Assembly: GCF_002234675.1 (NCBI RefSeq)
Contig: NC_019868.2
Span: 3,698,909 to 3,762,908, forward strand
Length of the DNA: 64,000 nt
Reading direction: 5' to 3'
Origin: Oryzias latipes
Taxonomy: Eukaryota; Chordata; Actinopteri; Beloniformes; Adrianichthyidae
The notes beneath the pieces are model-generated. The model saw only the letters and a program-made list of their open reading frames with translations, ran no database searches and was not told the origin of the DNA. Both the position numbers and the translations under genes were made by a program. Positions 10,801-23,000 of the stretch are shown here, piece by piece. Each line of letters begins with the position of its first letter. Position 1 is the stretch's first letter.

Positions 10801-13800
10801 TCTGCGCTCCATTGATAATGGCTTCTTCCGAATCAGTCCACTCAGAGTTGATTGACCTAACTCCGATCAGCTTCTCTGAAACAGAAAACTCAGAGATGTT
10901 AATCTCTCGATTGACCAACTCAGAGTTCAAGTTTAACCTCAGAGTTGGTTGAACCTCCTTTCTGAAACAGGCCCCAGGTGCCTGAATAAAAGTAGGGGAT
11001 CGAAACATTTGACTGACTCCCCTGAGCCCGTTTTCAAGTGAAAGGGGCGTGACCTTTCATCAAGCTCACTTCTGATTGGTGAGTGTGGTTGACGCAGAAG
11101 CGCTGACTCAAACCAACACGGATCAATCCCCTGTCACTGATGTCTGGCGCCAACATGGCGGCGTCCGTACCATGAAAAAAATGGAGACTGAATCGACTTC
11201 ATACAGTTGGAACCAGCAGTTAGTCATTTTTTATGGATGGGATCACACTCAGTCGGTCCAGTTCTCTTGTACAGTCAATGATCTGCAGGCCCCTTCCCCC
11301 AGTGCCCACCTCTGTTTCTGGACAATAGACTCTTCCAGTGATCAAAAAGAACATGTTTTTCTTCAGAATGTATTTCTGTCGCTGCAGCTCTTAGTTCAGG
11401 TGATGGAATCCAGACTGATGAGACTTTCAGGCTGATCTTTAGCAGCGCAGACTCAAACAAATAATGGTTCTTCTGTCAGACGCAGAAGACTGAGGTTTCC
11501 GTTCTCAGGAGATGTCTGTTCTTCTCCTCAGTGATGTGGTGTTTGAGAAGGCGTACTGCGAGTACCGCCTCAACCGGGTGGAGAGCTCCCTGAAGACCAT
11601 AGAGAGCGCTCCTGAGCAGACCGACAAGCTGAAGGAACTTTATGGTCAAGTGGTGAGGCTGGCGTTTGTCACGATTTGTGTTTTTGTGTAGCTGGTTTGA
11701 TTCGGCTGCTGTGATTCCTGGTGATCGGTCCTTTCAGCTCAGATGCGTTTCTTCTGCCGTGCTGCACCTGATGTTGCTGCTCTGTGTGCAGTTGTACCGG
11801 ATGGAGCGTTACTCGGAGTGCAGGTCTGTGTACACGGATCTGATCCGGAACTCTCAGGACGAGTATGAGGAGGAGAGGAAGACCAACCTGTCTGCTGTGG
11901 TGGCAGCCATGAGTCAGTGGGAGCAGACGCCCATGGTAACCTGTCGTCTGTGTGTTTTGGCTTTGGGGAGATGTAGTGATGCTAACCCCCTTGTGCTGCT
12001 CACAGGAAGATCTGGGTCTGTCTGAGGTGACCTACGAGCTCTGCTACAATGCTGCCTGTGCTCTGATTGGTCAGGGACAGCTGACCGAAGCCCTCAGCAA
12101 ACTGCAGCAAGCAGAAGGTCAGTTTGAGTTCATCTGCTCTGACAGAAACGGAGACTTTGGTGATTGACGTAGCTTTTCTTTGCAGAGCTGTGCAGGGCCT
12201 CGCTGGCAGAGGATTCTGTGAGTACCTCTGTTTTTATGCTTAAGTGTGGTCGTCTTTTCTCTGAGCCTTTTGCTGTTCTTCATCTTGAAGCTGTAGTCTT
12301 CCATGGGTCATGGTCCTCATGCTGGGAGGAAAAATGTTCTTCTCGTGAATCGTTTCAGGACATGACGGAGGAGGACGTCGAGTCCGAACTGGCGGTCATT
12401 CACTCTCAGATGGCTTACGTCATGCAGTTACAGGGCCGGACAGAGGAGGCGCTGCAGCTTTACAACCAGGTCATCAAACTCAAGTAAGTCTGGCTTCCGG
12501 AGGCTCGTTCTTCGTTTGTCTTGATGTTGACGGACTGACGGGGATCTCCTGTGATTTCAGGCCGTCGGATGTTGGGCTGCTGGCTGTGACGGCCAACAAC
12601 ATCATCACCATCAACAAGGTAAGCGCAGTCTCATCATCATCGTGATGGATGCTCCTGCATCAGAGCTGTCTGTGCACACGCGTGTTCACGGCTTCCGTCT
12701 GTGGAAGCTGCCATGTTGAATTTAGGAAAGTAGAAACTGCTGCAGGTTGGGAAAACAGAAGTCTCACCTGGTGGAACACCTGTGTCCTCAGGACCAGAAC
12801 GTGTTTGACTCCAAAAGGAAGGTGAAGCTCACCAGTGCTGAAGGTGTGGAGTACAAGCTGGCCAAAAAGCAGCTGCAGGCCATCGACTTCAACAAGGCGC
12901 TGCTGGCAATGTACACCAACCAGGTACGGATGTCTCAGTTGGTATTTTCTTCAATTCTGCTGCTGTTGTGGCTCCCCTGAACACATCTGTAAACGCCTGT
13001 GTCCTCAGGCCGACCAGTGCAGGAAGCTGTCCTCAAGCCTGCAGTCCCAGAACCCGAGTCACCCACTGCCGGTCCTCATCCAGGCCGCCCAGCTGTGCAG
13101 AGAGAAGCAGCACGGCAGGGCCATTGAGCTGCTGCAGGTGAACATACAGCACCCCCCCACCCTCTCCACGTCAGAGGAACGTCAGTCAGACCCGTCCTGC
13201 TCCAAGAAGCCCTTCTGAGATGGGCATAATCCTGTCTCTGCAGAGATCCACTGCAGTCGTTTTATTTCCACAGCAGTTACTGATGAATAGAATAAAAACT
13301 GACAGAACTGCAAACTAATGGTTGGAAACTACAGAAGCCTCTGCTAACAAGAACAATTCAGATGTAAAGACAAAGTTCACATTAATGAAGGAAAAAACCC
13401 AAATGGACACGAGTCCTGATGAGTTCAGTCATTCAATCTGGATTTACTTGTTTTCCAGCATTTTCTCGACCAGAACCCAGAAAGCGCCTCAGCGATCAAA
13501 CTCACCATGGCCCAGCTGTATTTGGTTCAAGGTTTGAGACCCCCCCCCCATTAAAGCCAACAGTTCGACTGAGTCGTGTGGACCAAGCTCCTTCCTCTCT
13601 CTGCTTTTCAGGACATGTGACCAAAGCCTGTGACGTCCTGCGCTCCATTGAGGAGTATCAGCACAAAGCCGGGATGGTGAGTGTGTGAGCAACCGTGAGT
13701 CTGCCGCAGACCTCCGGCCAGCTTCTGAACCCTCTGATGTCTGCAGGTTTCTGCTCTGGTGACCATGTACTCCCATGAGGAGGACATTGACGGCGCCATC

Positions 13801-16800
13801 GATGTCTTCAAGCAGGCCATAGAGTACTACCAGGCAGAACAGGTGTGTCCTGGTTTACGCCTTTCCATCTCCTCCAGCTGTTTACTGTTGCTTTAGTAGA
13901 TAATTAGGAGAACCACTGCAGGCATTACAACCATCCCTGTTCTCCGCTTGACCTGTTCCTCCACAGCCTGGATCTGCAGCACACCTGGCGCTTGTGCGAG
14001 AAGCAGCCAACTTCAAACTGAAATATGGCCGAAAGAAAGAGGCCGTCAGTGACCTGGAGCAGCTGTGGAAGTAAGACTGTGTCAAAGCGGACTCAGACAT
14101 GAACACACGCAAGCTCATGCACAGACATAAACCCACGCATGGATGTATGCGCAGACGCAAGCTCATGCACAGACATAAACCCACACATGGATGTATGCGC
14201 AGACGCAAGCTCATGCACAGACATAAACCCACGCATGGATGTATGCGCAGACGCAAGCTCATGCACAGACATAAACCCACGCATGGATGTATGCGCAGAC
14301 GCAAGCTCATGCACAGACATAAACCCACGCATGGATGTATGCGCAGACGCAAGCTCATGCACAGACATAAACCCACGCATGGATGTATGCGCAGACGCAA
14401 GCTCATGCACAGACATAAACCCACGCATGGATGTATGCGCAGACGCAAGCTCATGCACAGACATAAACCCACGCATGGATGTATGCGCAGACGCAAGCTC
14501 ATGCACAGACATAAACCCACGCATGGATGTATGCGCAGACGCAAGCTCATGCACAGACATAAACCCACGCATGAATGTATGCGCAGACGCAAGCTCATGC
14601 ACAGACATAAACCCACGCATGAATGTATGCGCAGACGCAAGCTCATGCACAGACATAAACCCACGCATGGATGTATGCGCAGACGCAAGCTCATGCACAG
14701 ACATAAACCCACGCATGAATGTATGCGCAGACGCAAGCTCATGCACAGACATAAACCCACGCATTGATGTATGCGCAGATGCAAGCTCATGCACAGACAT
14801 AAACCCACGCATGGATGTATGCGCAGACGCAAGCTCATGCACAGACATATACCCACGGATGAATGTATGCGCAGACGCAAGCTCATGCACAGACATAAAC
14901 CCACGCATGGATGTATGCGCCGACTTAAGCTCATGCACAGACATAAACCCACGCATGGATGTATGCGCCGACGCAAGCTCATGCACAGACATACACAGAT
15001 GTATGCATATGAGCGCAAGTTCTCAAGAAAACGCATGTGCATACATCTAAAAGTGTACACAGACGTATGCACATGTCTGTGTCTGCAACATGCACAGTAC
15101 ATGTCATACGTGTGTGCGCACATGTGTGCATGCACAGATGTATTTGCATGCAGACATATGAGCACGCAGACACGTGTGCATGAACAAACACACACATGTG
15201 CTTGCTCAGACACATGTATGACACACATCTCAAATTAAAAGGACTGCAGCCAGCATGTTGTATCAGAACCACAAAGGCAGCAAACTAAAGGCCCTCTTTG
15301 TGCAGTGAGACTGACCCAGAGCTTTGCTCCTACAGACAGAACACCAAGGACGTGTACACACTGGCACAGCTCATCTCTGCATATTCTCTGGTGGACACAG
15401 ACAAGGCCAAGGCGTATCCTCCTACCTGTACTCCTGATTTTAGGGAACCTTTTCTCCCTCTTAATTGACAGCCCTGAAGCAAGCTGGTTCATGTAGGAAC
15501 ATCAGTTTGTTTCCTTAGCGCTGCCCTGCAGCTTCAGCAAACACCTGCCATCCGCAGACGCAATGTCCTTTAATGTGGACGTGGACGAGCTGGAGAACTC
15601 GCACGGTGCCACCTACGTGAGGAAGAAGGCCGCCAAAGTGGTTGGGGAAAACCTCCCCACAGAGCCGGGGTGAGCTTTGCGCCGTCCGCTGCCGTCTTCT
15701 GTCAGAGCCAGCCCCCCGGCAGAAGGAGCTCATGCTGCTGTTGTCCATGTTTACAGGCAAGCAGAGGTCAAGAAGAAGAAGAAGAAAAAGAGAGGTGAGA
15801 GCTGCTGTTTCTGTAGCTCAGGAAGAAAAGTTCATCATCTTCATCAGTTTCTTGCAGGGCCTTAAAATCTGCACATATTCAAATCTACAAAGAAAAATCC
15901 AGTGTAAGGTTTTTTTCAAGCGACCACCTTCAATGAATGGTCTGCGTAAACATGCATAACTGCGCAGTTTGGGCTTCTGGGTTCAAAACTGTCACGTTCA
16001 CTTGTCGCTATGCAAGTTTTGAAGCCTGTTTTTGGGGTCTCTGTACAAAACTCCAACCAGGTTGGGGACTCTGCTTCCGTTGGGAGGTAAAGGTAGCTTC
16101 CTTTCCAAAACATGGAAGTTCAAACCGTTCTAAAAAGAACGAATAACTGCAGGTTGTGCCAAATCTTCTGTATATCGGAACAGAGCTGTGAAACCTGGAG
16201 CATGATTTACCAGATTACGCTCGGCTGGCCCGGGGAGGGCGGGGATCGATCCACCAACCCTTCGGTTCTTAGACGACCCTCTCTACCGCCTGAGCTAAAC
16301 TGCCGCCTAGTATCAGTGCTAGCATCAGATAGCGACAGGCCCCTGCGCTAAAAGCGCATGCAAAAACCCAGGTTCAGCGTGTTCTTGAACGCTCCACGTC
16401 AGTCTCAGTTGCTCCAAATTCACAACTGGTGTTGAAAGACGTTTAGAAGGAGGAGCTTTGAAGAACACGGTAAGACGTGACCACAGGAGGCCTCAGAGGA
16501 ACGTGCAGTCACAGCTCAGCTGCAGACGTGGTTGATGCTTGTAGATTACAATGACATGAAAGGATTCTCCTGTATGGGAGGAGCTGCAGCCGTTCACTGT
16601 GTGGGATCTTCAAATATTGGTTCACAGCGGTTGATAAACCAGACAAATCGCGCATTTTGTGCCACAAGCACCAAATTTGCCCTGGATGTACCTCCCTTTT
16701 TTATTTTAATAACCTTTTCTGCTAATATGGAAAGCATTCAAACATGGGTCTGAACATTTTTGACCTCTTTTAGCACCAAAGTATCCAGGAGTGAGTTTAC

Positions 16801-17676
16801 TGCTGGGTAAAATATACTAATGCGGTCGAGTCAACCACTTTATTTTTTTTAATACTATTTAACGTCTTGTTCTTAGCATTCTTTCCAGCTTTGGTGAAAT
16901 GGACCCTAAATTTTGTCCAGAGTCCTTTAAAACTTCAAAAAAACTTTAAATCCACTGACTTTACCAATACTGCCTCCAGAAGGCTGAAGATGTCAAATCA
17001 GACGCGATGAACCTGTTGGTTGTTAACTGTAAGTCTGCTCTGCTCAGTGCTGAAAGCACAAAGCAGTTTTCATGAACTGGAAAGCTTCACAGAGATCTGA
17101 CTGTAGAGCAGGAACTACCATGCTAACAGAATTTAACATGACCTGTCTGGAGAAGAGGAACATGGAGCCAACATTCCTGATCAAATGAAACATGAAGCTC
17201 TTCTGGAGTCACGTAGCTTTTAAATCCGACTCGCCCTCTTCTTTCCAGGAAAACTTCCCAAGAATTATGACCCCAAAGCGACGCCCGACCCCGAGCGCTG
17301 GCTCCCCATGAGGGAGCGCTCGTACTACAGGGGCAGGAAGAAGGGCAAGAAGAAGGAGCAGGTGGGGAAAGGCACGCAGGGAGCAACCGGAGGAGCTTTA
17401 GCAGACCTGTGAGCAAACTACACTCACACACTGCAGCTGAATACAACTGGATGTAAATCCAGGAACTTCATCACTCACGTCTCCTTCTCTCTGCTCAGGG
17501 ATGCCAGTAAAACTGCCAGCAGCCCCCCCACGTCCCCTAGACCCAGCTCTGGGTCAACCGCCGCCCCCTCTGCTGGCGTGGTCCCCCCTCGACAACAGAA
17601 ACCTTCGTCCTCTGGGGGCACGCGCAAGAAGCAGGCTTCAAAAAAGAAGAAGGGCGGCAAAGGAGGCTGGTCGTGA
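7856..17676 (+). CDS. srp72: srp72: signal recognition particle 72 kDa subunit, 19 exons
   Basis: Nineteen exons join in frame into 667 codons (human has 671): 7856-7955, 8266-8386, 11532-11652, 11792-11935, 12006-12117, 12186-12217, 12359-12483, 12561-12618, 12792-12923, 13009-13137, 13459-13531, 13612-13676, 13747-13842, 13967-14070, 15336-15413, 15532-15669, 15757-15794, 17249-17408 and 17499-17676. The start MASGGPSVASLWTEVNRCGQ and the TPR-like helical repeats (ALHCKVVCL, RTEEALQLYNQ, NKALLAMYTNQ) match SRP72. After a lysine run (about residues 545-553) comes the conserved RNA-binding motif TPDPERWLPMRERSYYRGRK, then a Ser/Pro-rich linker and a lysine-rich end, GGKGGWS. Family knowledge: SRP72 binds SRP68 and the 7S RNA and helps target ribosomes to the ER. 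The exon 16 acceptor was placed at 15531/15532 because only that choice gives KAFSKHLPS. Polyadenylation signals lie at 17889 and 18084. Confidence 0.96.
9280..11165. repeat. Interspersed repeat in srp72 intron 2, split by a Harbinger element
   Basis: The left part (TTGACTGTATGTGAGAA, then TGGACTGAG) and the right part (GGTGAGTGTGG, GGATCAATC, CAACATGGCGGCGTCCGTA) match the two ends of the repeat at 60433-60725 in the rnf130 gene. The right part also matches the arms of the inverted repeat at 45705-45874. Subtracting the Harbinger insertion leaves about 440 bp. The family is not known to me. Confidence 0.55.
9533..10974. mobile_element. PIF/Harbinger transposon, internally deleted, 1442 bp, in srp72 intron 2
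   Basis: The terminal inverted repeats begin GGGCCTGTTTCAGAAAGGAG and are flanked by CAG (9530-9532 and 10975-10977), which fits the 3-bp duplications of PIF/Harbinger elements. Near the left end, plus-strand codons from about 9866 read a transposase-like start with PRLDFLSFPHTFLFERYRFS (about 9950-10010) after an early stop and frame change. Near the right end, minus-strand codons from about 10785 down to 10634 read a Myb/SANT-like start including KSNTAASAKQRQLAWKT. Harbinger elements carry exactly these two genes, transposase and Myb-like partner. The DDE catalytic part of the transposase is missing, so this copy cannot move itself. Confidence 0.85.
14105..14995. repeat. 48-bp minisatellite, about 18 copies, in srp72 intron 14
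   Basis: Units of exactly 48 bases repeat with few differences; each contains GCAAGCTCATGCACAGACAT and ATAAACCCACGCATGGATGT. Since 48 is a multiple of three and the unit lacks stops in several frames, both strands show long open frames coding 16-residue repeats such as ASSCTDINPR. These are repeat artefacts: the array starts 35 bases after the srp72 exon 14 donor and lies wholly within intron 14. Confidence 0.95.
14996..15235. repeat. Degenerate TGCACATG-rich tract next to the minisatellite
   Basis: Downstream of the array the sequence stays rich in ATGCACA and TGTGTGC words, with long alternating purine-pyrimidine runs near 15105-15140 and 15160-15215. It looks like decayed array or a source of the array unit. 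Alternating tracts of this kind can form Z-DNA; that is inference. Confidence 0.6.
16230..16310 (-). mobile_element. tRNA-derived SINE head in srp72 intron 17
   Basis: On the minus strand the sequence starts GGCGGCAGTTTAGCTCAGGC, containing a tRNA A-box-like TAGCTCAGGCGG, and 40 bases on has a B-box-like GGTTGGTGGATCGATCCC followed by CCGCC, which can pair with the start. The anticodon arm is imperfect and no functional tRNA is supported. It is best read as the tRNA-like head of a SINE; its body and tail were not delimited. Confidence 0.55.
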
Positions 17677-17691
17677 TGACCTCCAGCTTTA

Positions 17692-17715
17692 CACACACAC
17701 ACACACACACACACG
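17692..17715. repeat. (CA)n microsatellite in srp72 3' UTR
   Basis: About eleven CA dinucleotides follow the srp72 stop codon by some 15 bases and run into CGTGTGTG. Confidence 0.9.
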
Positions 17716-18429
17716 TGTGTGACAGGAGCACATGGAGGACTTTTCTGCAGAGCAGCTCTTCATGTTGGAGCTTCAGTATTCTCATCTCTACGACACAAGT
17801 GGTTGTTCTTTACTTTAAACATGTATCAGATCATTTTAAAGAAATATCATTTGTAAAGTTATGTCAGATCATTTTCTGTGACCGCACAAATAAACTGTCA
17901 TCATTTCAGTCCCATTTGGTTTTTAAATGCAGAAAGCTCAAATGGTTTTTTTTTTTTTACTCCATCTTCTGCTCACGTTCATCAAGTTCAGCTGCTTCTG
18001 AAGGTTTTTGATTTTCAGTCACTCTTTATAAAATGTCTCTCTTGAGGTCAAATGTGTTTCAGGTGGAAGTTTGCTTTAGCTGCAATAAAACACTAAAACA
18101 TGGAGGCTCTTTGTTTCCATCCATGCAACAACCAGAAAAGTGAGGCAGCACCTTCATGGAGGACGAGCCTCACTTGTGCAGGGTTTGCTCCAGCAGGGAG
18201 CAGAAAATAGGAGGTCCTTCCAACTTCCTTGCTGAGATGTTCCTGAGATCGGCAGCAGATTCTGTGGTTAGGTGGCTGAAGCAGGTGGAAAAGGATCTGT
18301 CAGATCCAACTGGACTTTGAAACGAGTCCAAACTGGGATAATGGAAGACGGGAGGTCCGTGTGGAGGAGGAGGTTCCTGTAGTGAAGATCATTTCTCCAT
18401 GATCACATCTGCAGCTGCACAGCACTTTA

Positions 18430-19349
18430 ACCCTTGTGCTATCTTAGATGACCCCCCCCCTTCCATTGACGTGTTCTCCCTACCATGACAAAGGTGGATA
18501 AAGGTGGAAAGATTTCATGTAATCCATAGACACCAGTGAAGATCACAAATCATTGAAGAAAAAAGGTTCAGAGCACTGTCTAGTGGGTCTAGATCAGGGG
18601 TCGGCAACGTTTACCACTCAAAGAGCCATTTGGATCCGTTTCCGAAAGAAATGAAACCACAGGGAGCCGCAACACTGGTTTTGGCTATATATCGCCATAG
18701 TTCATGAGTAGGATGATGAAAACAAATTTGCTTTGATGCAGACTCCTTTCTTTTTTTTTTTCTTCAAATCCAGTAACCCAATAAAGTAAATTAATTTTAT
18801 GGATGACAACTAATTTTTATTAAGAAGCAGCTATTAGTTTGTTGCGGGTCTGGAAACACAAGCAGTGAGTCTAAGCCCCGCCCCCGCCTCGCTTCCTGTT
18901 CACATCCTTTGCAGCTCCAAGTTGTTTCCCCATCGTGCAACCCCCCTACAACGGGTTCTACACAGAAAGCGCAACATACGGTCATCATAGCAGACAGTTG
19001 ACAGGATAGTAGGGGCGCCCTAAGGCAAATTTAATTAATTTTACTTTTTTTGGGGGCGCTCATGTGATCACGAGATCGCCACTGGCTGTCTTTTTAGAAG
19101 AGCTTTCCATCCCACAACAGACCCTGGTCGTCTTCACAGCGGAGACACGCGTGCTCTCGCTGCTCTCTGCCCCCTTCCTCCTGCCCGCTCCCACAAAAAT
19201 CTTAGAACATGACAGTTATTTTACAAAATCACCTAGAGCCGCAGCACAAGGGTGAAAGAGCCGCATCCGGCTCCGGAGCCGCAGGTTGCTGACCCCTGGT
19301 CTAGATGACCCAACTCCCAATGTTAAAGTGCCTGGGATAGCACAAGGGT
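18430..19349. mobile_element. Small TA-flanked MITE, copy 1, interrupted by a hAT element
   Basis: The ends ACCCTTGTGCTATC and GATAGCACAAGGGT are inverted repeats flanked by TA (18428-18429 and 19350-19351). Removing the inner element at 18595-19298 and one copy of its 8-bp duplication leaves 208 bp, nearly identical to the 207-bp copy at 20296-20502 in reverse orientation. TA flanks suggest Tc1/mariner-type mobilisation. It sits between the convergent srp72 and hvcn1 genes. Confidence 0.85.
18595..19298. mobile_element. Non-autonomous hAT element, 704 bp, nested in the MITE
   Basis: The ends CAGGGGTCGGCAAC and GTTGCTGACCCCTG are inverted repeats. The 8-bp duplication GTCTAGAT flanks both sides (18587-18594 and 19299-19306), the size made by hAT transposases. 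The interior has no transposase frame that I recognise. The intact copy at 20296-20502 has a single GTCTAGAT at the matching site, confirming the insertion. Confidence 0.9.
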
Positions 19350-20097
19350 TACACTCACTGTCTGGCACATCAGGATCATTACCAGAGCTTCATGATGACA
19401 TGTGAAGCGGAAGAAGAAAGGCAAAACCATGACCTGAAATATCAGGATTTTATTTGGATTCTTCTGACCACAGAGAACATTTCAGACTCTAGTACGAACG
19501 TTTTCTGTAGATCTCATAACAACATTGGAAAGAAAATGTGAATGAAAAGAGCAGCTGAAACCTGACAGAAGTCTAGGATAGAAAAGCAGTCAGGGTTCAA
19601 AAAGGTCAAACGTTGATTTTAAACCAGTACTATGAGTTTCTGGCTGCAGAACCAACCAGAACCAGAACACCTGCTTCATTTGTCTTCATGAAACAAACCC
19701 AAAAGGGGAGACTTTCAGAATAAAAGCCTTTCATGATGAGTGCATTAAACAGACCTTCGAAATGTCATCTCCACACAAGATCTGATGACTGACACGTGCA
19801 CACTCACAGTCACGTGCACATCTGGACCATCTTGGCAGTTCTGGTTTATGATGGAGGGGTTCTGTAAAAAACGAACTTTGCTGTGGTTCTGGTCCTGGTG
19901 TTGCTGATCGACCCATCAGCAGCTGCTCTGCCCGGATACAGGAACCACCCCGAAGATGCTACATAGTGAACGGGTAATCTGAGAGATGGAAGTTCAGATC
20001 ACCACAGCTGGATCAGCACGTTATCTACAAAAACACAATATCCCAGAAGAGCAAAGGACTGACGGAGACTGGATCCAGAGCTGAGGTCCTCGAGGAG

Positions 20098-23000
20098 CTA
20101 GAAGTCGATCTGGTTTTCCTTCAGGATCGCCTTCAGTCTGTGGTTCTCCTGAGTCTGACAGAAAAGAACCGCAGAATCAGAACCACAATGGAAACACAGA
20201 TGCCACATGCTCTTCATCAAGAATGCAGTTACGATGAAGATGATTACTGTCCATGCAGGGATAGTGGCTTCAGAAAACACCAGCAGTTCAGTGTAACCCT
20301 TGGGCTATCCTAGGCACTTTAACATTGGGAGTTGGGTCATCTAGACCCACTAGACAGTGCTCTGAACCTTTTTTCTTCAATGATTTGTGATCTTCACTGG
20401 TGTCCATGGATTACATGAAATCTTTCCACCTTTATCCACCTTTGTCATGGTAGGGAGAACACGTCAAAGTAAGGGTGGGGTCATCTAAGATAGCACAAGG
20501 GTTAAATGAACAGCTCAGGAGAGATCCAGAAAGTTCAGAGTTTCAGATGGAAGCATCATGTGATTTTCCAGAACTGCGACTTCTCTGCACCAATGAGAAC
20601 GATCAGACATGTGAAGAACATCCTCAGCAGAACCAAAGTTCTTTATGTGTCTTCAAAACCACTTTGGAGAGGACGGGTTTATCAAAGCCGACATTCTTCC
20701 CTCTAATCTTCATGCAAATCTGAAACGTTTCACAAAATCCCAATTTACCTGTGTCTGTTTTAAGAGTAAAGAGAGCTGCAGTCACATCACACGATAAAGA
20801 AAGGTTCTTTCCAAAGATGGAAATTTGGTACAAAACGATGAAAGGAAGGACATTAAAGAAATCACCAGATCATCGCAGCTCTTCTGCAGCTCCGTCACTC
20901 TCTGAACCACGTGGTCGTAGCTCTCTTTCAGCTTATGGATCCTCTGGTCCGCCCGATTCTTCACCGACACCACGATCCCTACAACAGCAACACAACCCGG
21001 CTGAAGGCTCCATTTAGAAGAAGAGGGTGGACCTCTTCCTCTGGAACCATGTTTTCTGCGTGGAGGTCTGCGGAGAGTCCCACTGACCGTTGATGATTCG
21101 GGCCACTCTCCAGAGTCGAAGCAAGATGAGGAGACCCATCCCATCGAAGGCATCCTCGTGAAAGATGAAGACGATGTCCAAGATGAAGGACACCACCACC
21201 ACCAGACCATCAAACATCTCAAACTTGTGGTGGAAGAACTCCAGGCGGAAAGCAAACAGCTTTCCAGCCAGCTCCATCATGAAGAAGGTGAGGACGGCCA
21301 GGCTCAGATAGTGGAATACCTGACCACCATAAACCCGAGTTAGTGGAGGTTTTCAATCACCTGCACTGTGAGAAGGAAGTTCACCTCAGGAGCAATGTGG
21401 CCATGATCCAGCTTGATGACGGACAGGTCAATGAGCAATTCAGCCAAAACGAAGCAGGCGTCCAGGATCACCAAACACACCACAGCCACCTGCAGACACA
21501 CAGACAGCCTGACAACCTCATTCCATCTGTACTTGCAGTTGCGCTTTGTGGCCAGCAGGTGGCCACAAATGTTCATTCCTCACTATGAACAACCCCAAAG
21601 TGATATTTTGAACCGTTCAAACATTTATGAGCATTCCTCTAAAAAGCACCAGCCCCTCCCAATCCACAATTAGGAGTAGGTTCTCACATTGTGACGTAGA
21701 TCAATGAGAACAGCCGCTTCCAGGAAGAGTCTGAGCTGCCAGCACCCCCCCAGGCTAACACATACACGCACTTTTTAAAATTGTCCTTATATTTCATTAA
21801 AAAAGTAAGTAAAGTCTTTAGTGTGCCGACGGTAATATGATCATATTACACACACACGGTACATATAGTTTTCTCAGAAAGGTTTAAGAATAGCATGATA
21901 TAGACCTTCTAAATAAAATGTCACCAGGCTGCTGTTTCTGTGGTGTCTATAAAGTTTTTATTGACTTGAGTCTGGATGGGAACAGATGTTTTGTGTTTTT
22001 TTAAAGCATAACCTTTGGTTCCCACATGACCCTTGATAAAGAAAACAACAGAAGGAACAGAAGCAGTGACGGACAGGAATGACCCGAGTCAGCAGTTTTT
22101 TCAGGCAGTTCTCTTAATGTTTGGCGGCAGCCTGTAGTCCACTGTGTTCATGTGCAATAGAATAGATTTTTAGAAAAATCACATCAAATACCATAAAAGA
22201 ACTAGGTTTAAGATCAGCTTTCCCCATCAGATTGTTTGAAATCTGATGTTGGTAATTTACTACCGTTAATCTAATGTAAATAATCTACCAACGGTAATCT
22301 GGTCAAAGTGATGTAATCCAAGTATCTGGTGCAGACAATCTACTACACGTAATCTAGAAAGAGTATTGTACCTTCGCTAATGTATTGCAGTAATCAATTC
22401 AAGGTAATGTTCTGCAGGTAATCTGATGTGTGTAGTCTACTGCAGGTGATCTACTAAAGGTAATCTGCATCAATTATCTAATGCTTGTTTTTGCTGCAGG
22501 TGATCTTCAGCAGTTGACCTACTATATCCAATCAGGTGCAGGTAATCTATTCATGTAATCTGTTGCAGGTGATCTGATTCAAATAGTCTAAAACAGTTAA
22601 TCTACTGATTGAAGATAATCTGTTACATGTAATCTACTGCAGTAATCATTTTCAGGAAATATATTGAGTGGTTATATGCAAGTAATCTGGTGCAGATAAA
22701 CTACAGAAAGTAATCTGCATAATAATCCACTGCTGGGAATCAACAAATAACCAGATGTGGATAATCTAATTGACTTCAATTAATCTGCTGAAAAAAGTAA
22801 TCCAATGCAAGTAATTTGGAACAATAGATTTCTGCAAGTCATCTATGATGCAAACAATGTCCTGCAGGAAGTCTGATGCAGGTTGTACTGAAGGTTGTTG
22901 TTGTTCCCCTTTCAGCATATCCCTGCAGGGGTCGCCACAGCGATTCCGCCTTCTCTGATTCGCACAGGTGGGTTTGCAGAGAGTTTTTACAGCGGACGCC

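Noticed and set aside
14105-14995. CRISPR-like array of direct repeats
   Set aside because: The units abut with no unique spacers, and the setting is a vertebrate intron; it is a minisatellite.
13882-15228. Long open frames on both strands (up to 448 codons) in the srp72 region
   Set aside because: They are produced by the 48-bp minisatellite, whose unit is a multiple of three and stop-free in several frames. They lie in an intron, overlap exons only in antisense, and code only for the repeat unit.
16230-16310. A functional tRNA gene on the minus strand
   Set aside because: A-box and B-box-like parts are present, but the anticodon arm pairs poorly and the T-loop is off consensus, so it is read as a SINE head.
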